The notes: generated by a model from the letters alone, not told the origin. Positions 1 through 11,417 are shown, numbered from the stretch's first letter. The stretch is DNA of 64,000 bases from Klebsiella sp. RHBSTW-00484 (GCF_013705725.1 NZ_CP055481.1:1240001-1304000); one strand, 5' to 3'. Made by a program: numbers and translations.

Positions 1-2
1 GG

Positions 3-2198
3 CTGCTGGCGATGCTCGAAGAGAATCCTGAACTGACGCCGCGCGATATTATCGTTATGGTCGCGGATATCGATAGCTACAGTCCCTATATCCAGGCCGT
101 CTTCGGCAGCGCCAGCGGCGAACGCTGGCTACCATGGGCGATTTCTGACCGTCGCGCCCGTGAATCGCATCCTGCGCTACAGGCATTTATTACCCTCCTT
201 TCACTGCCCGATAGCCGCTTTGCCAGCGAAGACGTGCTGGCGCTGCTGGACGTTCCGGTGCTGGCGGCGCGGTTTAATATTGACGAAGAGGGGCTACGCT
301 ACCTACGCCAGTGGGTTAACGAATCCGGTGTGCGCTGGGGGATGGATGACGACAACGTTCGTGAGCTGGATCTCCCGGCAACTGGTCAGCACACCTGGCG
401 CTTTGGCCTGACGCGGATGCTGTTGGGCTATGCGATGGACAGCAGCGAAGGGGAGTGGCGCTCGGTTCTGCCATACGATGAGTCGAGCGGGCTTATCGCC
501 GAACTGGTGGGTAACCTGGCATCCTTGCTAATGCAGCTTAATCTCTGGCGTCGCGGGCTGGCTCAGGAGCGCCCTCTGGCGGAGTGGCTGCCGGTATGCC
601 GCGACCTGCTGAACGACTTTTTCCTGCCTGATAGCGAAACGGAAGCGGCTCTGGCGCTCATTGAACAACAATGGCAGGCGGTGATTGATGGCGGCGTTGA
701 GGCCCAGTACGGCGAAGCGGTGCCGCTGTCGCTGCTTCGCGATGAACTCTCCCAGCGCCTCGATCAGCAGCGCATCAGCCAGCGCTTCCTTGCCGGCCCG
801 GTGAACATCTGTACCCTGATGCCCATGCGCTCGATTCCTTTTAAAGTGGTCTGCCTGCTGGGAATGAACGACGGCGTTTATCCGCGTACTCTGGCACCGC
901 TGGGCTTTGACCTGATGAGCCAGAAACCGCAGCGTGGCGACCGAAGCCGTCGTGATGATGACCGTTATCTGTTCCTCGAAGCGCTGATGTCGGCCGAGCA
1001 GAAGCTGTATATCAGCTATATTGGTCGCTCTATTCAGGATAATAGCGAGCGCTATCCTTCCGTTCTGGTCCAGGAGCTGGCGGACTATATCGGTCAAAGC
1101 CACTGTCTGGTGGGCGATGAGTCGTTGGATTGCGATGCCAGCGAGCGTCGTGTCAAAGAGCACATCACTCATTTGCATACGCGCATGCCTTTTGATGCCG
1201 CCAACTTTCAAGACAACGAAGATCAAAGCTATGCCCGGGAATGGCTGGCAGCCGCCAGCCAGCAGGGGGAGGCGCACGGTGATTTTATCCAGCCGCTACC
1301 CGCCCCGGAAATTGACCACCTCCCTTTCGAACAGTTGCTGCGTTTCTGGCAGCATCCGGTTCGCGCCTTCTTCCAGCAGCGGCTGCGGGTTAATTTCCGC
1401 TCGGAAGAGAGCGAAATCCCCGACGATGAACCTTTCACCCTTGAAGGGCTCAGCCGCTATCAGCTGAACCAACAGCTGCTGAATACGCTGATTGAGCAGC
1501 AGGATGCCTCGGTGATGTATCGCCGTTTCCGTGCCGCCGGAGAGTTACCCTATGGCGCTTTCGGCGAGCTGGCCTGGGAGACCCAGCGGCAAGAGATGCA
1601 AAACCTGGCGGAGCGGGTTATTGCCAGCCGCAAACCGGGGCAGAGTCTGGAAATCGATCTGCAATGTAACGGAGTCAACATTACTGGGTGGTTGCAGCAG
1701 GTACAATCCGATGGTTTGCTGCGCTGGCGGCCATCGCTGCTGAGCGTGGCGCAGGGAATGCAACTTTGGCTGGAGCATCTTGTCTATTGTGCAAGTGGCG
1801 GTATCGGCGAAAGTCGACTGTTTGTGCGCAAAGACGGGAAGTGGCATTTCCCTCCACTGGCGCAAGAGCAGGCTCAAGGATACCTGAATGAACTGGTCGA
1901 CGGTTATCTGCAAGGGATGTCTAAACCGCTACTGCTGCTGCCAGAAAGCGGAGGTGCATGGCTAAAAGTCTGTTACGACGCCGAAAAGGATGTCATGTTA
2001 ATGGATGAAGAGACGCAGCAGAAAGCGCGCAGTAAATTTCTTCAGGCCTATGAAGGGAACATGGTGGTCAGTGGTGAGGGTACCGACGTTTGGTATCAGC
2101 GCCTGTGGCGCACTCTGGAGCCGGAATACTATGAAGAGATTATCGCGCAAACGCAGCGCTATTTGCTGCCGGTATTTCGTTTCCATCAGTCCGAATAA
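3..2198 (+). CDS. recC: RecC, exonuclease V gamma subunit (3' part, cut by window start)
   Basis: This is the C-terminal two thirds of RecC; the reading frame is open to the first base, so the true start lies outside the window (about 730 residues seen of about 1120 usual). RecC is the non-catalytic scaffold of the RecBCD helicase-nuclease. It splits the duplex and reads Chi in a channel built from a dead helicase fold. The visible part follows E. coli RecC closely, including PVNICTLMPMRSIPFKVVCL and the C-terminal EGNMVVSGEGTDVWYQRLWR region. ptrA, recB and recD follow on the same strand, as in E. coli. Confidence 0.97.
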   Translation: MLAMLEENPELTPRDIIVMVADIDSYSPYIQAVFGSASGERWLPWAISDRRARESHPALQAFITLLSLPDSRFASEDVLALLDVPVLAARFNIDEEGLRYLRQWVNESGVRWGMDDDNVRELDLPATGQHTWRFGLTRMLLGYAMDSSEGEWRSVLPYDESSGLIAELVGNLASLLMQLNLWRRGLAQERPLAEWLPVCRDLLNDFFLPDSETEAALALIEQQWQAVIDGGVEAQYGEAVPLSLLRDELSQRLDQQRISQRFLAGPVNICTLMPMRSIPFKVVCLLGMNDGVYPRTLAPLGFDLMSQKPQRGDRSRRDDDRYLFLEALMSAEQKLYISYIGRSIQDNSERYPSVLVQELADYIGQSHCLVGDESLDCDASERRVKEHITHLHTRMPFDAANFQDNEDQSYAREWLAAASQQGEAHGDFIQPLPAPEIDHLPFEQLLRFWQHPVRAFFQQRLRVNFRSEESEIPDDEPFTLEGLSRYQLNQQLLNTLIEQQDASVMYRRFRAAGELPYGAFGELAWETQRQEMQNLAERVIASRKPGQSLEIDLQCNGVNITGWLQQVQSDGLLRWRPSLLSVAQGMQLWLEHLVYCASGGIGESRLFVRKDGKWHFPPLAQEQAQGYLNELVDGYLQGMSKPLLLLPESGGAWLKVCYDAEKDVMLMDEETQQKARSKFLQAYEGNMVVSGEGTDVWYQRLWRTLEPEYYEEIIAQTQRYLLPVFRFHQSE

Positions 2199-2217
2199 AA
2201 TTTTAATAGTATAAAAA

Positions 2218-2247
2218 TTGCGCAATATATAGCTGTTCATTTATGAT
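2218..2247 (+). promoter_or_regulatory. possible ptrA promoter
   Basis: The 128-bp recC-ptrA gap is AT-rich. It holds TTGCGC (2218-2223) and TATGAT (2242-2247) with an 18-bp spacer, a fair sigma-70 match. ptrA has its own ribosome binding site (GAGG, about 8 nt before ATG 2327). Assignment is by pattern only. Confidence 0.35.
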
Positions 2248-2326
2248 GCGCAACGAATCACGGACTGATGTTTTATTAAGGCTGCATACCGTGCAGCGCC
2301 AGGTTTGTTAATGATGAGGTCCGTGA

Positions 2327-5212
2327 ATGCCCCGCAGTTTATGGTTCAAGGTTATTGTAGTTCTGGCCGCCCTTTGGGCACCGTTAAGTCAGGCAGACAC
2401 CGGATGGCAACCGATTCAGGAAACCATTCGTAAAAGCGAAAAAGATACCCGTCAATATCAGGCGATTCGCCTGGATAATGGCATGGTGGTTCTGCTGGTT
2501 TCCGATCCGCAAGCGGTGAAATCGCTGTCGGCGCTGGTCGTCCCTGTGGGTTCGCTACAGGATCCCGTGGAGCATCAGGGACTGGCTCACTTCCTGGAAC
2601 ATATGACGCTGATGGGCTCGCAGAAATATCCGCAGCCTGACAGCCTCGCCGAGTTCCTCAAAATGCACGGCGGCAGCCACAACGCCAGTACTGCGCCGTA
2701 TCGCACCGCGTTCTATCTTGAAGTGGAAAACGATGCGCTGGACGGCGCTGTTGACCGTCTGGCTGACGCCATTGCTGCACCGCTGCTGGATAAAAAATAT
2801 GCCGACCGCGAGCGTAATGCAGTTAATGCCGAGCTAACGATGGCGCGAACCCGAGATGGGATGCGGATGGCGCAGGTTAGCGCTGAAACCATCAACCCGG
2901 CGCACCCGGGCTCGCATTTTTCCGGCGGTAACCTCGAAACGCTGAGCGACAAGCCCGGCAAGCCGGTGCTCGATGCGCTGCATACCTTCCGCGATAGCTG
3001 GTATTCCGCCAACCTGATGAAAGCGGTGATCTACAGCAACAAACCTCTGCCGGAGCTGGCGAGCATCGCCGCAGCTACCTATGGTCGCGTGCCGAACCAT
3101 AATATTAGCAAGCCGGAAATTACCGTGCCGGTGGTGACCGATGCGCAAAAGGGCATCATCATTCACTATGTCCCGGCGATGCCGCGTAAAGTGCTGCGCG
3201 TTGAGTTCCGCATCGATAACAATAGCGACCAGTTCCGCAGTAAAACCGACGAACTGGTGACCTATATGATCGGCAACCGTAGCCCGGGCACGCTTTCTGA
3301 CTGGCTGCAAAAGCAAGGACTGGTTGAAGGTATCCGTGCCGATTCCGACCCGGTGGTTAACGGCAACAGCGGGGTGCTGGCTATTTCCGCAACCCTGACG
3401 GATAAAGGCCTGGCGCATCGTGATGAAGTCACCGCGGCCATTTTCAGCTACCTCAATCTGCTGCGTAGTCAAGGAATTGATAAGCGCTATTTCGATGAAC
3501 TCGCCCATGTGCTGGCGCTCGATTTCCGCTACCCGTCAATTAACCGCGATATGGATTACGTCGAATGGCTGGCTGATACCATGATCCGCGTGCCGGTTGA
3601 GCATACTCTGGATGTCGTCAACATTGCCGACCGTTACGACCCGCAGGCGATTAAAGACCGTCTGGCGATGATGACGCCGCAAAACGCCCGCATCTGGTAT
3701 ATCAGTCCGAAGGAACCGCATAACAAGACGGCCTACTTCGTTAACGCGCCTTATCAGGTGGATAAAATCAGCGCGCAGACCTTTGCCGACTGGCAGAAGA
3801 AATCCAGCGCCATCGACCTCAAGCTACCGGTGCTGAACCCCTATATTCCTGATGATTTCACCTTAATCAAAAGCGACAAGGCTTATCCGCATCCACAGCT
3901 GATCGTTGATGAGCCGACGCTACGTGTGATTTACGCGCCGAGCCAGTACTTCGCCAGTGAACCGAAGGCGGATATTTCGCTGGTCCTGCGTAACCCGCAG
4001 GGCATGGACAGCGCCCGTCGTCAGGTGATGTTTGCCCTTAATGATTATCTGGCGGGTATCGCGCTTGACCAGCTTAGCAACCAGGCGGCGGTCGGCGGCA
4101 TCAGCTTCTCCACCGGTGCTAATAATGGGCTGATGGTTAACGCCAACGGCTACACGCAGCATCTTCCGGAACTCTTTAACGCGCTGCTGGATGGTTACTT
4201 CAGCTATACGCCGACCGAAGAACAACTGGAGCAGGCTAAATCCTGGTACGCCCAGATGATGGACTCGGCGGATAAAGGTAAAGCCTACGATCAGGCGATC
4301 ATGCCAGTTCAGATGATTTCACAGGTGCCGTATTTCCAGCGCGAAGAGCGCCGGGCGCTGCTGCCCTCGATTACGCTTAAAGAGGTGCTGGAGTACCGTG
4401 ATAATCTCAAAGCCAAAGGGCGTCCGGAGCTGTTGGTGATTGGTAATCTCACCGCCGATCAGTCAACTGCCATGGCGCGGCAGATTCAAAAACAGCTGGG
4501 GGCAGACGGCAACGAATGGTGCCGTAATAAAGACGTGCTGGTAAACAGCAAACAGCTGGCTATTTTTGAAAAAGCGGGCAACAGCACGGACTCCGCGCTG
4601 GCTGCCGTCTTCGCGCCGCCGAACGTGGATGAATACACCAGTTCTGCGGCGAGTTCTCTTCTCGGGCAAATCGTGCAGCCGTGGTTTTACAACCAACTGC
4701 GCACGGAAGAACAATTGGGCTATGCGGTTTTTGCCTTCTCAATGAACGTTGGCCGCCAGTGGGGAATGGGCTTCCTGCTGCAAAGTAACGACAAGCAGCC
4801 TGAATTCCTGTGGCAGCGTTTCCAGGCCTTCTTCCCGACGGCGGAAGCCAAATTGCGGGCGATGAAGCCGGAAGAGTTTGCGCAGATTCAGCAGGCGGTT
4901 ATCAGCCAGATGCAGCAGGCACCGCAGACCCTGGGCGATGAGGCATCAAAGCTGAGCAAAGATTTCGATCGCGGTAATATGCGTTTTGATTCACGTGATA
5001 AAGTAGTGGCTCAGATTAAACTGCTGACGCCGCAAAAACTTGCTGACTTCTTCCATCAGACGGTAGTGGATCCGCAAGGCATGGCGATACTTTCCCAGGT
5101 TTCCGGGAGCCAGAACGGCAAGACGGAATACGCACATCCGCAGGATGGCAAAGTCTGGGAAAACGTCAGCGCATTGCAGAAATCCTTACCCCTGATGCGA
5201 GAGAATGAATGA
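2327..5212 (+). CDS. ptrA: Pitrilysin (protease III), periplasmic zinc protease
   Basis: 961-residue M16 metalloprotease that degrades small peptides in the periplasm. A signal peptide is visible (residues 1-23, hydrophobic core VIVVLAALWAPL, then SQA-D). The inverted zinc motif HFLEH is at residues 88-92 (H88, E91, H92), the same numbering as E. coli pitrilysin. The length fits an intact four-domain enzyme. The stop overlaps the recB start by ATGA, so ptrA is probably cotranscribed with recB and recD although its function is unrelated to recombination. This order is standard in Enterobacteriaceae. Confidence 0.97.
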   Translation: MPRSLWFKVIVVLAALWAPLSQADTGWQPIQETIRKSEKDTRQYQAIRLDNGMVVLLVSDPQAVKSLSALVVPVGSLQDPVEHQGLAHFLEHMTLMGSQKYPQPDSLAEFLKMHGGSHNASTAPYRTAFYLEVENDALDGAVDRLADAIAAPLLDKKYADRERNAVNAELTMARTRDGMRMAQVSAETINPAHPGSHFSGGNLETLSDKPGKPVLDALHTFRDSWYSANLMKAVIYSNKPLPELASIAAATYGRVPNHNISKPEITVPVVTDAQKGIIIHYVPAMPRKVLRVEFRIDNNSDQFRSKTDELVTYMIGNRSPGTLSDWLQKQGLVEGIRADSDPVVNGNSGVLAISATLTDKGLAHRDEVTAAIFSYLNLLRSQGIDKRYFDELAHVLALDFRYPSINRDMDYVEWLADTMIRVPVEHTLDVVNIADRYDPQAIKDRLAMMTPQNARIWYISPKEPHNKTAYFVNAPYQVDKISAQTFADWQKKSSAIDLKLPVLNPYIPDDFTLIKSDKAYPHPQLIVDEPTLRVIYAPSQYFASEPKADISLVLRNPQGMDSARRQVMFALNDYLAGIALDQLSNQAAVGGISFSTGANNGLMVNANGYTQHLPELFNALLDGYFSYTPTEEQLEQAKSWYAQMMDSADKGKAYDQAIMPVQMISQVPYFQREERRALLPSITLKEVLEYRDNLKAKGRPELLVIGNLTADQSTAMARQIQKQLGADGNEWCRNKDVLVNSKQLAIFEKAGNSTDSALAAVFAPPNVDEYTSSAASSLLGQIVQPWFYNQLRTEEQLGYAVFAFSMNVGRQWGMGFLLQSNDKQPEFLWQRFQAFFPTAEAKLRAMKPEEFAQIQQAVISQMQQAPQTLGDEASKLSKDFDRGNMRFDSRDKVVAQIKLLTPQKLADFFHQTVVDPQGMAILSQVSGSQNGKTEYAHPQDGKVWENVSALQKSLPLMRENE

Positions 5213-8200
5213 CCGAAACCGCCGAGTCTCTTGACCCCCTGCGTTTGCCCCTGACGGGCGAGCGCCTGATAGAAGCCTCTGCGGGCACCGGAAAAACCTT
5301 TACCATTGCCGCGCTCTATTTGCGGCTGCTGCTGGGGCTGGGCGGTGAATCCGCCTTTCCCCGGCAGGTCAGCGTTGAAGAACTGCTGGTGGTGACCTTT
5401 ACCGAAGCGGCGACCGAAGAGCTGCGCGGGCGTATTCGTAGCAACATCCACGAGTTGCGCATCGCCTGCCTGCGTGACAGTACCGATAACCCTCTCTACG
5501 CCGGACTGCTGGCGGAAATACCTGACAAAAACCTCGCCGCGCAAACGCTGCTGCTGGCGGAACGCCAAATGGACGAAGCGGCGGTGTTTACCATTCACGG
5601 ATTCTGCCAGCGGATGCTGAGCCTCAATGCTTTTGAATCCGGCATGCTGTTTGAACAGCAGCTTATTGAAGATGAATCCCGCCTGCGCTATCAGGCCTGC
5701 GCCGACTTCTGGCGTCGCCACTGCTATCCGCTGCCGCGGGATATCGCCGCGGTTATTCACGAAGCGTGGAAAGGCCCCCGTGACCTGCTGAAATCAATCG
5801 ACCGCTGGCTGCAGGGCGAAGCGCCGCAGCTAAAGTCTCCGCCGCCCGCTGAAGAAACGCTGTCTGAACGCCATCAGCAAATTATTGGGCGTATCAACGC
5901 GCTCAAGCAGCAGTGGCAGGAACAGGCGGGTGAGATTGAGGCTGTGCTGGAAAATTCAGGCCTCGACCGGCGCAAATTCAATCGCGGAAATCAGGGAAAG
6001 TGGCTGGAGAAAGTGCATGCCTGGGCGCAGGAAGAGACCCTGAGCTACCAGCTTCCGGATGCGCTGGAAAAGTTCTCTCAGGCCTTTTTGCTTGAACGTA
6101 CCAAAGCGGGCGGCGAATCGCCAGTACATCCGCTGTTTAGCGCGGTAGAGAACCTGTTGGCTTCACCGTTAACGTTGACCGATCTGGTTATCGCCCGGGC
6201 AATGGTCGAAATCCGTGAAGCAGTGGCCCGGGAGAAACGTCGCCGCGGCGAGCTGGGCTTTGACGATATGCTCAGTCGCCTTGATGATGCTCTGCGCGGG
6301 GATAGTGGAGAAGCGCTGGCCAGCGCGATTCGTCAGCGTTTTCCGGTAGCGATGATCGATGAATTTCAGGATACCGACCCGCAGCAGTATCGTATTTTTC
6401 GCCGTATCTGGCGACAGCAGGCAGACACCGCGCTGCTGCTGATTGGCGACCCGAAGCAGGCGATTTACGCCTTCCGCGGCGCGGACATTTTTACCTACAT
6501 GAGAGCGCGTGGCGATGTGAGCGCCCACTATACGCTGGATACTAACTGGCGCTCCGCGCCGGGAATGGTTGAAAGCGTCAATCGCCTGTTTAGCCTCAGC
6601 GATAATCCCTTTATGTTTCGCGAAATCCCGTTCCTGCCGGTCAAATCGGCGGATAAAAACCAGGGGCTGCGATTTACTGTTGATGATGCCGTGATCCCCG
6701 CAATGAACGTCTGGCTGATGCCGGGCGAGGCCGTTGGCTCGGGGGATTATCAAACATTTATGGCGCAGATTTGCGCCGGGCAAATTCGCGACTGGCTCAG
6801 CGCGGGTCAGCAGGGTAAAGCGCTGCTGTGGCGTGGCGAAAAATCCACTCCGGTTCAGGCCTCGGATATCACGGTGTTGGTGCGTAACCGCCAGGAGGCC
6901 TCGCTGATCCGCGACGCCCTCCAGCTGTTGTCGATACCTTCCGTCTACCTTTCCAATCGCGATAGCGTATTTGAAACGCCGGAAGCGCAGGAGCTGCTAT
7001 GGTTGCTGCAGGCGGTGCTGGCGCCCGAACGCGAAAATACCCTGCGCAGCGCTCTGGCGACCTCAATGTTCGGCCTGAACGCGCGGGATATCGAAAATCT
7101 CAATCAGGATGAACGGGCGTGGGATGAACTGGTTGAGGAGTTTAGCGGCTACCGGCAAATCTGGCGTCAGCGTGGGGTCATGCCGATGCTGCGCGCGCTG
7201 ATGACCGCGCGACGTATCGCCGAAAATCTGCTCGCTACAAACGGTGGCGAACGACGCCTGACCGATATTCTGCATATCAGCGAGCTACTTCAGGAAGCTG
7301 CCAACCAGCTTGAAAGTGAACATGCGCTGGTACGCTGGCTGGCGCAGCATATCGCCGAGCCGGATAGCAATGCCTCCAGCCAGCAGATGCGCCTGGAAAG
7401 CGACAAGCACCTGGTGCAGATTGTCACCATTCACAAATCAAAAGGTCTGGAATATCCACTGGTCTGGTTGCCGTTTATCGCGCGTTTTCGTAAACAAGAT
7501 CAAGCGTTTTATCACGACAGAAGTTCCTTTGCGGCGGTCCTCGACCTCGGGCAGGATGACGGCAGCATGGAGCTGGCGGAGGCCGAGCGTCTGGCTGAAG
7601 ATTTGCGCCTGCTGTACGTGGCGCTGACCCGTGCGGTCTGGCACTGTAGCCTTGGCGTTGCGCCGCTCAGTACTCGCCGTAGTGATAAACCCGGTGCCAG
7701 CGATTTTCACCACAGCGCACTGGGCCGCCTGATCCAGGGCGGGGAGGCGATGGAAGCCGCAGGGCTAACGGCTCGTTTACAGACTTTCTGCTGCGATGAT
7801 ATTGCTCTGCAACGTCCTGCGCTTACGGATCCGATGCCCTGGCAAGCTCCGCAGACGGAACTGCCGCCGCTTTGCGCGCGTATGCTTGAGCGCACGGTGG
7901 TTGACGACTGGCGAGTCACCAGCTACTCCGGTTTACAGCAGCACGGCCACAGCGCGGCGCAGGATCTTCTGCCGCGCCTGGATGTTGATGCCGCAGGCGT
8001 TGGCGAAGTAACGGAAGAGCCGCAGCTCACGCCGCACCAGTTCCCGCGCGGCGCATCTCCGGGGACGTTTCTGCATAGCCTGTTTGAAGATATTGATTTC
8101 ACCCAGCCGGTGCCCGCCGACTGGATGGCGGAGAAACTACAGCTGAGCGGGTTCGAGGAGAAATGGACGCCAGTACTGACCGAATGGCTCGACGGCGTGC

Positions 8201-8754
8201 TGCGCACCCGCCTGCCGGGGGCGGAGATCGCCCTGAATCAGCTTAGCGAAAGTGATAAGCAGGTGGAGATGGCCTTTTATCTGCCCATCGAACAGCCGCT
8301 GAACCCGTTGCTTCTGGATGCGCTCATCCGTCAGTACGATCCGCTCTCCGTTGATACCCCAACCCTCGATTTCCGTCAGGTACGCGGCATGTTGAAAGGC
8401 TTTATCGACCTGGTTTTTCGCCATAATGGTCGCTATTACCTGCTGGATTACAAATCAAACTGGCTGGGGCAAGATCGCGAGGCCTATACCCAGGACGCCA
8501 TGATGCAGGCAATGCGCACGCATCGTTATGATTTGCAATATCAGCTCTACAGCCTGGCGCTGCACCGTTATTTACGCCATCGTATTGCGGACTACGACTA
8601 TGAACACCATTTTGGCGGCGTGATTTATCTCTTTTTACGCGGCATGGACGGGCAGGACGGCGGGCAGGGGATCTTTACCACCCGTCCGGTGCTGCCGTTG
8701 ATTGACGGCCTTGATGCGCTGTTTGCCGGGGAAACGCAGGAGGTGGCGCTATGA
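5209..8754 (+). CDS. recB: RecB, exonuclease V beta subunit (3'-5' helicase and nuclease)
   Basis: 1181 residues. RecB is the UvrD-type 3'-5' motor and the only nuclease of RecBCD, and it loads RecA after Chi. Walker A ASAGTGKT lies at about residues 23-30. Helicase motif II is DEFQDTD and motif VI is LLYVALTRA. The C-terminal nuclease motif LLDYKSN places the catalytic Asp at residue 1080, as in E. coli. It is coupled to ptrA upstream and to recD downstream by 4-bp ATGA overlaps, implying translational coupling. No defects seen. Confidence 0.97.
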   Translation: MTETAESLDPLRLPLTGERLIEASAGTGKTFTIAALYLRLLLGLGGESAFPRQVSVEELLVVTFTEAATEELRGRIRSNIHELRIACLRDSTDNPLYAGLLAEIPDKNLAAQTLLLAERQMDEAAVFTIHGFCQRMLSLNAFESGMLFEQQLIEDESRLRYQACADFWRRHCYPLPRDIAAVIHEAWKGPRDLLKSIDRWLQGEAPQLKSPPPAEETLSERHQQIIGRINALKQQWQEQAGEIEAVLENSGLDRRKFNRGNQGKWLEKVHAWAQEETLSYQLPDALEKFSQAFLLERTKAGGESPVHPLFSAVENLLASPLTLTDLVIARAMVEIREAVAREKRRRGELGFDDMLSRLDDALRGDSGEALASAIRQRFPVAMIDEFQDTDPQQYRIFRRIWRQQADTALLLIGDPKQAIYAFRGADIFTYMRARGDVSAHYTLDTNWRSAPGMVESVNRLFSLSDNPFMFREIPFLPVKSADKNQGLRFTVDDAVIPAMNVWLMPGEAVGSGDYQTFMAQICAGQIRDWLSAGQQGKALLWRGEKSTPVQASDITVLVRNRQEASLIRDALQLLSIPSVYLSNRDSVFETPEAQELLWLLQAVLAPERENTLRSALATSMFGLNARDIENLNQDERAWDELVEEFSGYRQIWRQRGVMPMLRALMTARRIAENLLATNGGERRLTDILHISELLQEAANQLESEHALVRWLAQHIAEPDSNASSQQMRLESDKHLVQIVTIHKSKGLEYPLVWLPFIARFRKQDQAFYHDRSSFAAVLDLGQDDGSMELAEAERLAEDLRLLYVALTRAVWHCSLGVAPLSTRRSDKPGASDFHHSALGRLIQGGEAMEAAGLTARLQTFCCDDIALQRPALTDPMPWQAPQTELPPLCARMLERTVVDDWRVTSYSGLQQHGHSAAQDLLPRLDVDAAGVGEVTEEPQLTPHQFPRGASPGTFLHSLFEDIDFTQPVPADWMAEKLQLSGFEEKWTPVLTEWLDGVLRTRLPGAEIALNQLSESDKQVEMAFYLPIEQPLNPLLLDALIRQYDPLSVDTPTLDFRQVRGMLKGFIDLVFRHNGRYYLLDYKSNWLGQDREAYTQDAMMQAMRTHRYDLQYQLYSLALHRYLRHRIADYDYEHHFGGVIYLFLRGMDGQDGGQGIFTTRPVLPLIDGLDALFAGETQEVAL

Positions 8755-10595
8755 CTATGGACGAACTGTTGCTGGAGGCCGCTGAGCAGCGCCTGCTGCG
8801 CCCGCTGGATGTCCAGTTTGCGCTGATGGTAGCGCAAGAAGCGCATCCGGCAGTGAAACTGGCCGCCGCGATCCTGAGCCGCGATGCGGGTGAAGGGCAC
8901 GTCTGCTTGCCGATCTCTCGTCTCGAAGATGATGAGCTGCTGAGCGGAAAAGCGGCGGGCCTGCGCGAGCAAATCCTTGAGCTGACAGGTACCCCGGACG
9001 ACTGGTCAACGCTGCTCCTTAGCTCTGAGGCGGTCAGCCGCGGCGAGCGGCCGACGCCCATCATTCTCTGCGGCGAACGGCTTTACCTCAACCGTATGTG
9101 GCGCAATGAACTGACCGTCGCGCGCTTTTTCAACGAAGCCAATCAGGTACTGGATGTTGATGAAGCCCGGTTGGCTTCAACGCTGGATGCGTTGTTTCCG
9201 CCAGGGGATGATATTGACTGGCAAAAAGTGGCCGCAGCGGTTGCTCTGACCCGACGGATTTCGGTGATCTCCGGCGGCCCCGGTACCGGAAAAACCACCA
9301 CCGTCGCCAAACTGTTGGCGGCGCTGATTCAGACGCACGCCAGCCCGCGCTGTCGCATCCGCCTGGCGGCGCCAACCGGCAAAGCCGCGGCTCGCCTGAC
9401 CGAATCCCTTGGCGCTGCGCTGCGCCGTCTGCCGTTAACGGACGAGCAAAAGGCGCTGGTGCCGACCGAAGCCAGCACCCTCCATCGCCTGCTCGGCGCT
9501 CAGCCGGGGAGCCAGCGGCTGCGCTATCACGCCGGAAACCCGCTGCATCTTGACGTGCTGGTGGTCGATGAAGCCTCAATGATCGACCTGCCGATGATGT
9601 CGCGTCTGATTGACGCTCTACCTGAACATGGGCGGGTCATTTTCCTTGGCGACCGCGATCAGCTGGCCTCGGTAGAAGCCGGGGCGGTGCTCGGTGATAT
9701 TTGTGCCTGGGTAAATGCGGGATATACCCCCGAACGCGCGGCCCAGTTGGGGCGATTAACGGGTCAGCCGGTGCCTGCGGGCGAGAGCGAAGCGGCGGGG
9801 GCGCTGCGCGACAGCCTGTGCCTGCTGCAAAAAAGCTACCGTTTTGGCCGTCATTCCGGCATCGGTAATTTGGCTTATGCGGTGAACAGCGGCGAACGTA
9901 GCGCGGTACGATCGACACTGCGCCAACCGTTCGATGACATCACCCTGCATCCGCTAAGTACCACCGAAGAGTACGAGGCGATGCTTATCCAGGCGCAGGC
10001 AGGCTACGGCCGTTTCCTGCAACTGCTGCGCGAACGAGCCGAACCCGAAGAGATGATTGCCGCATTCGGTGAGTTCCAGTTGCTGTGTGCGCTGCGTGAT
10101 GGTCCCTACGGCGTTAGCGGCGTGAATGAACAGCTGGAGCAGATGCTAAATCGCAAGCGGGCGATTACCCTGCCGCGCCATTCACGCTGGTATGAAGGGC
10201 GTCCGGTGATGATCTCCCGCAATGATAGCGCGCTGGGGCTGTTTAATGGCGATATCGGCATTGCGCTGGAAAGAGATGACGGCCTGCGCGTCTGGTTCCC
10301 GATGCCCGATGGCAGCATCAAGTCGGTACAACCGAGCCGCTTGCCGGAGCACGATACCGCCTGGGCGATGACAGTGCACAAATCGCAGGGCTCGGAGTTC
10401 GATCACGCGGCGCTGATCCTGCCTTCCCGCAGCGTGCCGCTGTTGACGCGTGAACTGGTTTACACCGCCATTACTCGCGCCAAACAGCAGCTGTCGATTT
10501 ATGCCGATGAGCAAGTGCTGACTCAGGCGGTTGTCGCACGTACCGAACGCCGCAGCGGGCTGACGGAGATCTTTGCGGGGCAGGGACATCTCTGA
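8751..10595 (+). CDS. recD: RecD, exonuclease V alpha subunit (5'-3' helicase)
   Basis: 614 residues, superfamily 1B helicase; the fast 5'-3' motor of RecBCD, required for its nuclease activity and Chi response. Walker A GGPGTGKT is at residues 175-182. Walker B is [10 protein letters not shown], and the C-terminal motif [12 protein letters not shown] is present. The start overlaps the recB stop by ATGA. It ends 12 bp before the convergent small membrane-protein gene at 10608. Length is close to E. coli RecD (608). Confidence 0.97.
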   Translation: MTMDELLLEAAEQRLLRPLDVQFALMVAQEAHPAVKLAAAILSRDAGEGHVCLPISRLEDDELLSGKAAGLREQILELTGTPDDWSTLLLSSEAVSRGERPTPIILCGERLYLNRMWRNELTVARFFNEANQVLDVDEARLASTLDALFPPGDDIDWQKVAAAVALTRRISVISGGPGTGKTTTVAKLLAALIQTHASPRCRIRLAAPTGKAAARLTESLGAALRRLPLTDEQKALVPTEASTLHRLLGAQPGSQRLRYHAGNPLHLDVLVVDEASMIDLPMMSRLIDALPEHGRVIFLGDRDQLASVEAGAVLGDICAWVNAGYTPERAAQLGRLTGQPVPAGESEAAGALRDSLCLLQKSYRFGRHSGIGNLAYAVNSGERSAVRSTLRQPFDDITLHPLSTTEEYEAMLIQAQAGYGRFLQLLRERAEPEEMIAAFGEFQLLCALRDGPYGVSGVNEQLEQMLNRKRAITLPRHSRWYEGRPVMISRNDSALGLFNGDIGIALERDDGLRVWFPMPDGSIKSVQPSRLPEHDTAWAMTVHKSQGSEFDHAALILPSRSVPLLTRELVYTAITRAKQQLSIYADEQVLTQAVVARTERRSGLTEIFAGQGHL

Positions 10596-10607
10596 GTCTG
10601 CCGGGCG

Positions 10608-10919
10608 CTAATAAGGGGCGACTAAAGGCATTATCCACAGTAGCGATATGGAGTTCATGGCGAAGAAATACTTCGCCGAACCCTTTGCAAGCGGTGGGGT
10701 TGAGACGTTGGCCACCACGAGGACAATGGCTGAAATCACCAGGTTAATAACGGAGAGGATCATAAAGATAAAGAAAATAAACAGCCCGGCACCGTAAGCG
10801 CTTCCTGACGAGCCGCCGCTCCCCATCATCATCAGCAGAATGAGCAGCCAGGGGTAGAGCGAAATAACGGTGACGATTAATTTTATATTCTTCACAAACC
10901 CGTTTGGTGATTTCTTCAT
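10608..10919 (-). CDS. Small three-helix membrane protein, tandem paralogue A (unknown function)
   Basis: 103-residue hydrophobic protein. Predicted membrane segments are about residues 14-33, 44-70 and 84-102, with a lysine-rich N terminus. It shares SLYPWLLILL, SVINLVISAI and GSAKYFFAMNSISLLW with its neighbour at 10962-11276, so the two are duplicates. I do not recognise the family. It lies between recD and argA, which are adjacent in E. coli, and local base composition is clearly more AT-rich than the flanks, suggesting later acquisition. A 42-bp gap to the upstream paralogue suggests cotranscription. It could be an immunity-type or stress membrane protein, but nothing shows this. Confidence 0.75.
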   Translation of the reverse strand: MKKSPNGFVKNIKLIVTVISLYPWLLILLMMMGSGGSSGSAYGAGLFIFFIFMILSVINLVISAIVLVVANVSTPPLAKGSAKYFFAMNSISLLWIMPLVAPY

Positions 10920-10961
10920 AATGAATACAGCTCCTTTGTGTTCAGTTTGAATATGAAAAGG

Positions 10962-11276
10962 TCATAGACTGAATACGGGAAAAATCATCCATAGTAAAGA
11001 AATAGAGTTTATTGCGAAGAAATAACCGGCGGATCCTCTTTTGGTATCGGTGATATATATATTAGCCAGCACAATAAAAATCACAGAAATAATAAGGTTG
11101 ATAAATGATAATCCCGCCAGCGTCAGGGCAAACGCAGCGCCTGCGCAAAAAAATCCGCCTGCAGGTTTATGTCTTACGTCGAGAAAGGTCAGCAATATTA
11201 TCAGCCAGGGATACAAAGAGAGGATTGCGATCATCACTCTTGTGTAGCGGGTAAACCAGTTTCCCGAGTTGTCCAT
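10962..11276 (-). CDS. Small three-helix membrane protein, tandem paralogue B (unknown function)
   Basis: 104 residues with three hydrophobic segments (about 12-30, 41-72 and 86-104). Shared signatures with the downstream paralogue are SLYPWLIILL, SFINLIISVI and GSAGYFFAINSISLLW. The middle, which is glycine- and serine-rich in the neighbour (GSGGSSGSAYGAG), is instead DVRHKPAGGFFCAG here. Conservation is therefore concentrated in helix 1 and helix 3. The ATG at 11276 is preceded by a GGAGAG-type ribosome binding site. The 150 bp upstream (11277-11428) is AT-rich and probably holds the promoter. Function unknown. Confidence 0.75.
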   Translation of the reverse strand: MDNSGNWFTRYTRVMIAILSLYPWLIILLTFLDVRHKPAGGFFCAGAAFALTLAGLSFINLIISVIFIVLANIYITDTKRGSAGYFFAINSISLLWMIFPVFSL

Positions 11277-11378
11277 TAATGGTGCTCTCCGTATTTATAT
11301 TTTTAATTCCATTTTAGCAAAATATAGGCAAGAAAGGTCTAAAGGGGAAGTGATAATAAAGTAGGTCGATAGTCGGAG

Positions 11379-11417
11379 AAAAAGAATGATCCCCGGTCAC
11401 GTATGCGTTTTCCGGGG
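11379..11417 (-). terminator. possible argA terminator
   Basis: Just after the argA stop, read on the minus strand, CCCCGG (11417-11412) and CCGGGG (11396-11391) can pair across a 15-nt loop. A U-rich tract (complement of 11379-11383) follows after 7 nt. The long loop and the gap make this a weak candidate. Confidence 0.35.

Noticed and set aside
528-1277. 249-codon open frame antisense to recC
   Set aside because: It lies wholly opposite a conserved gene, has no family resemblance and no ribosome binding site; a by-product of GC-rich codon use.
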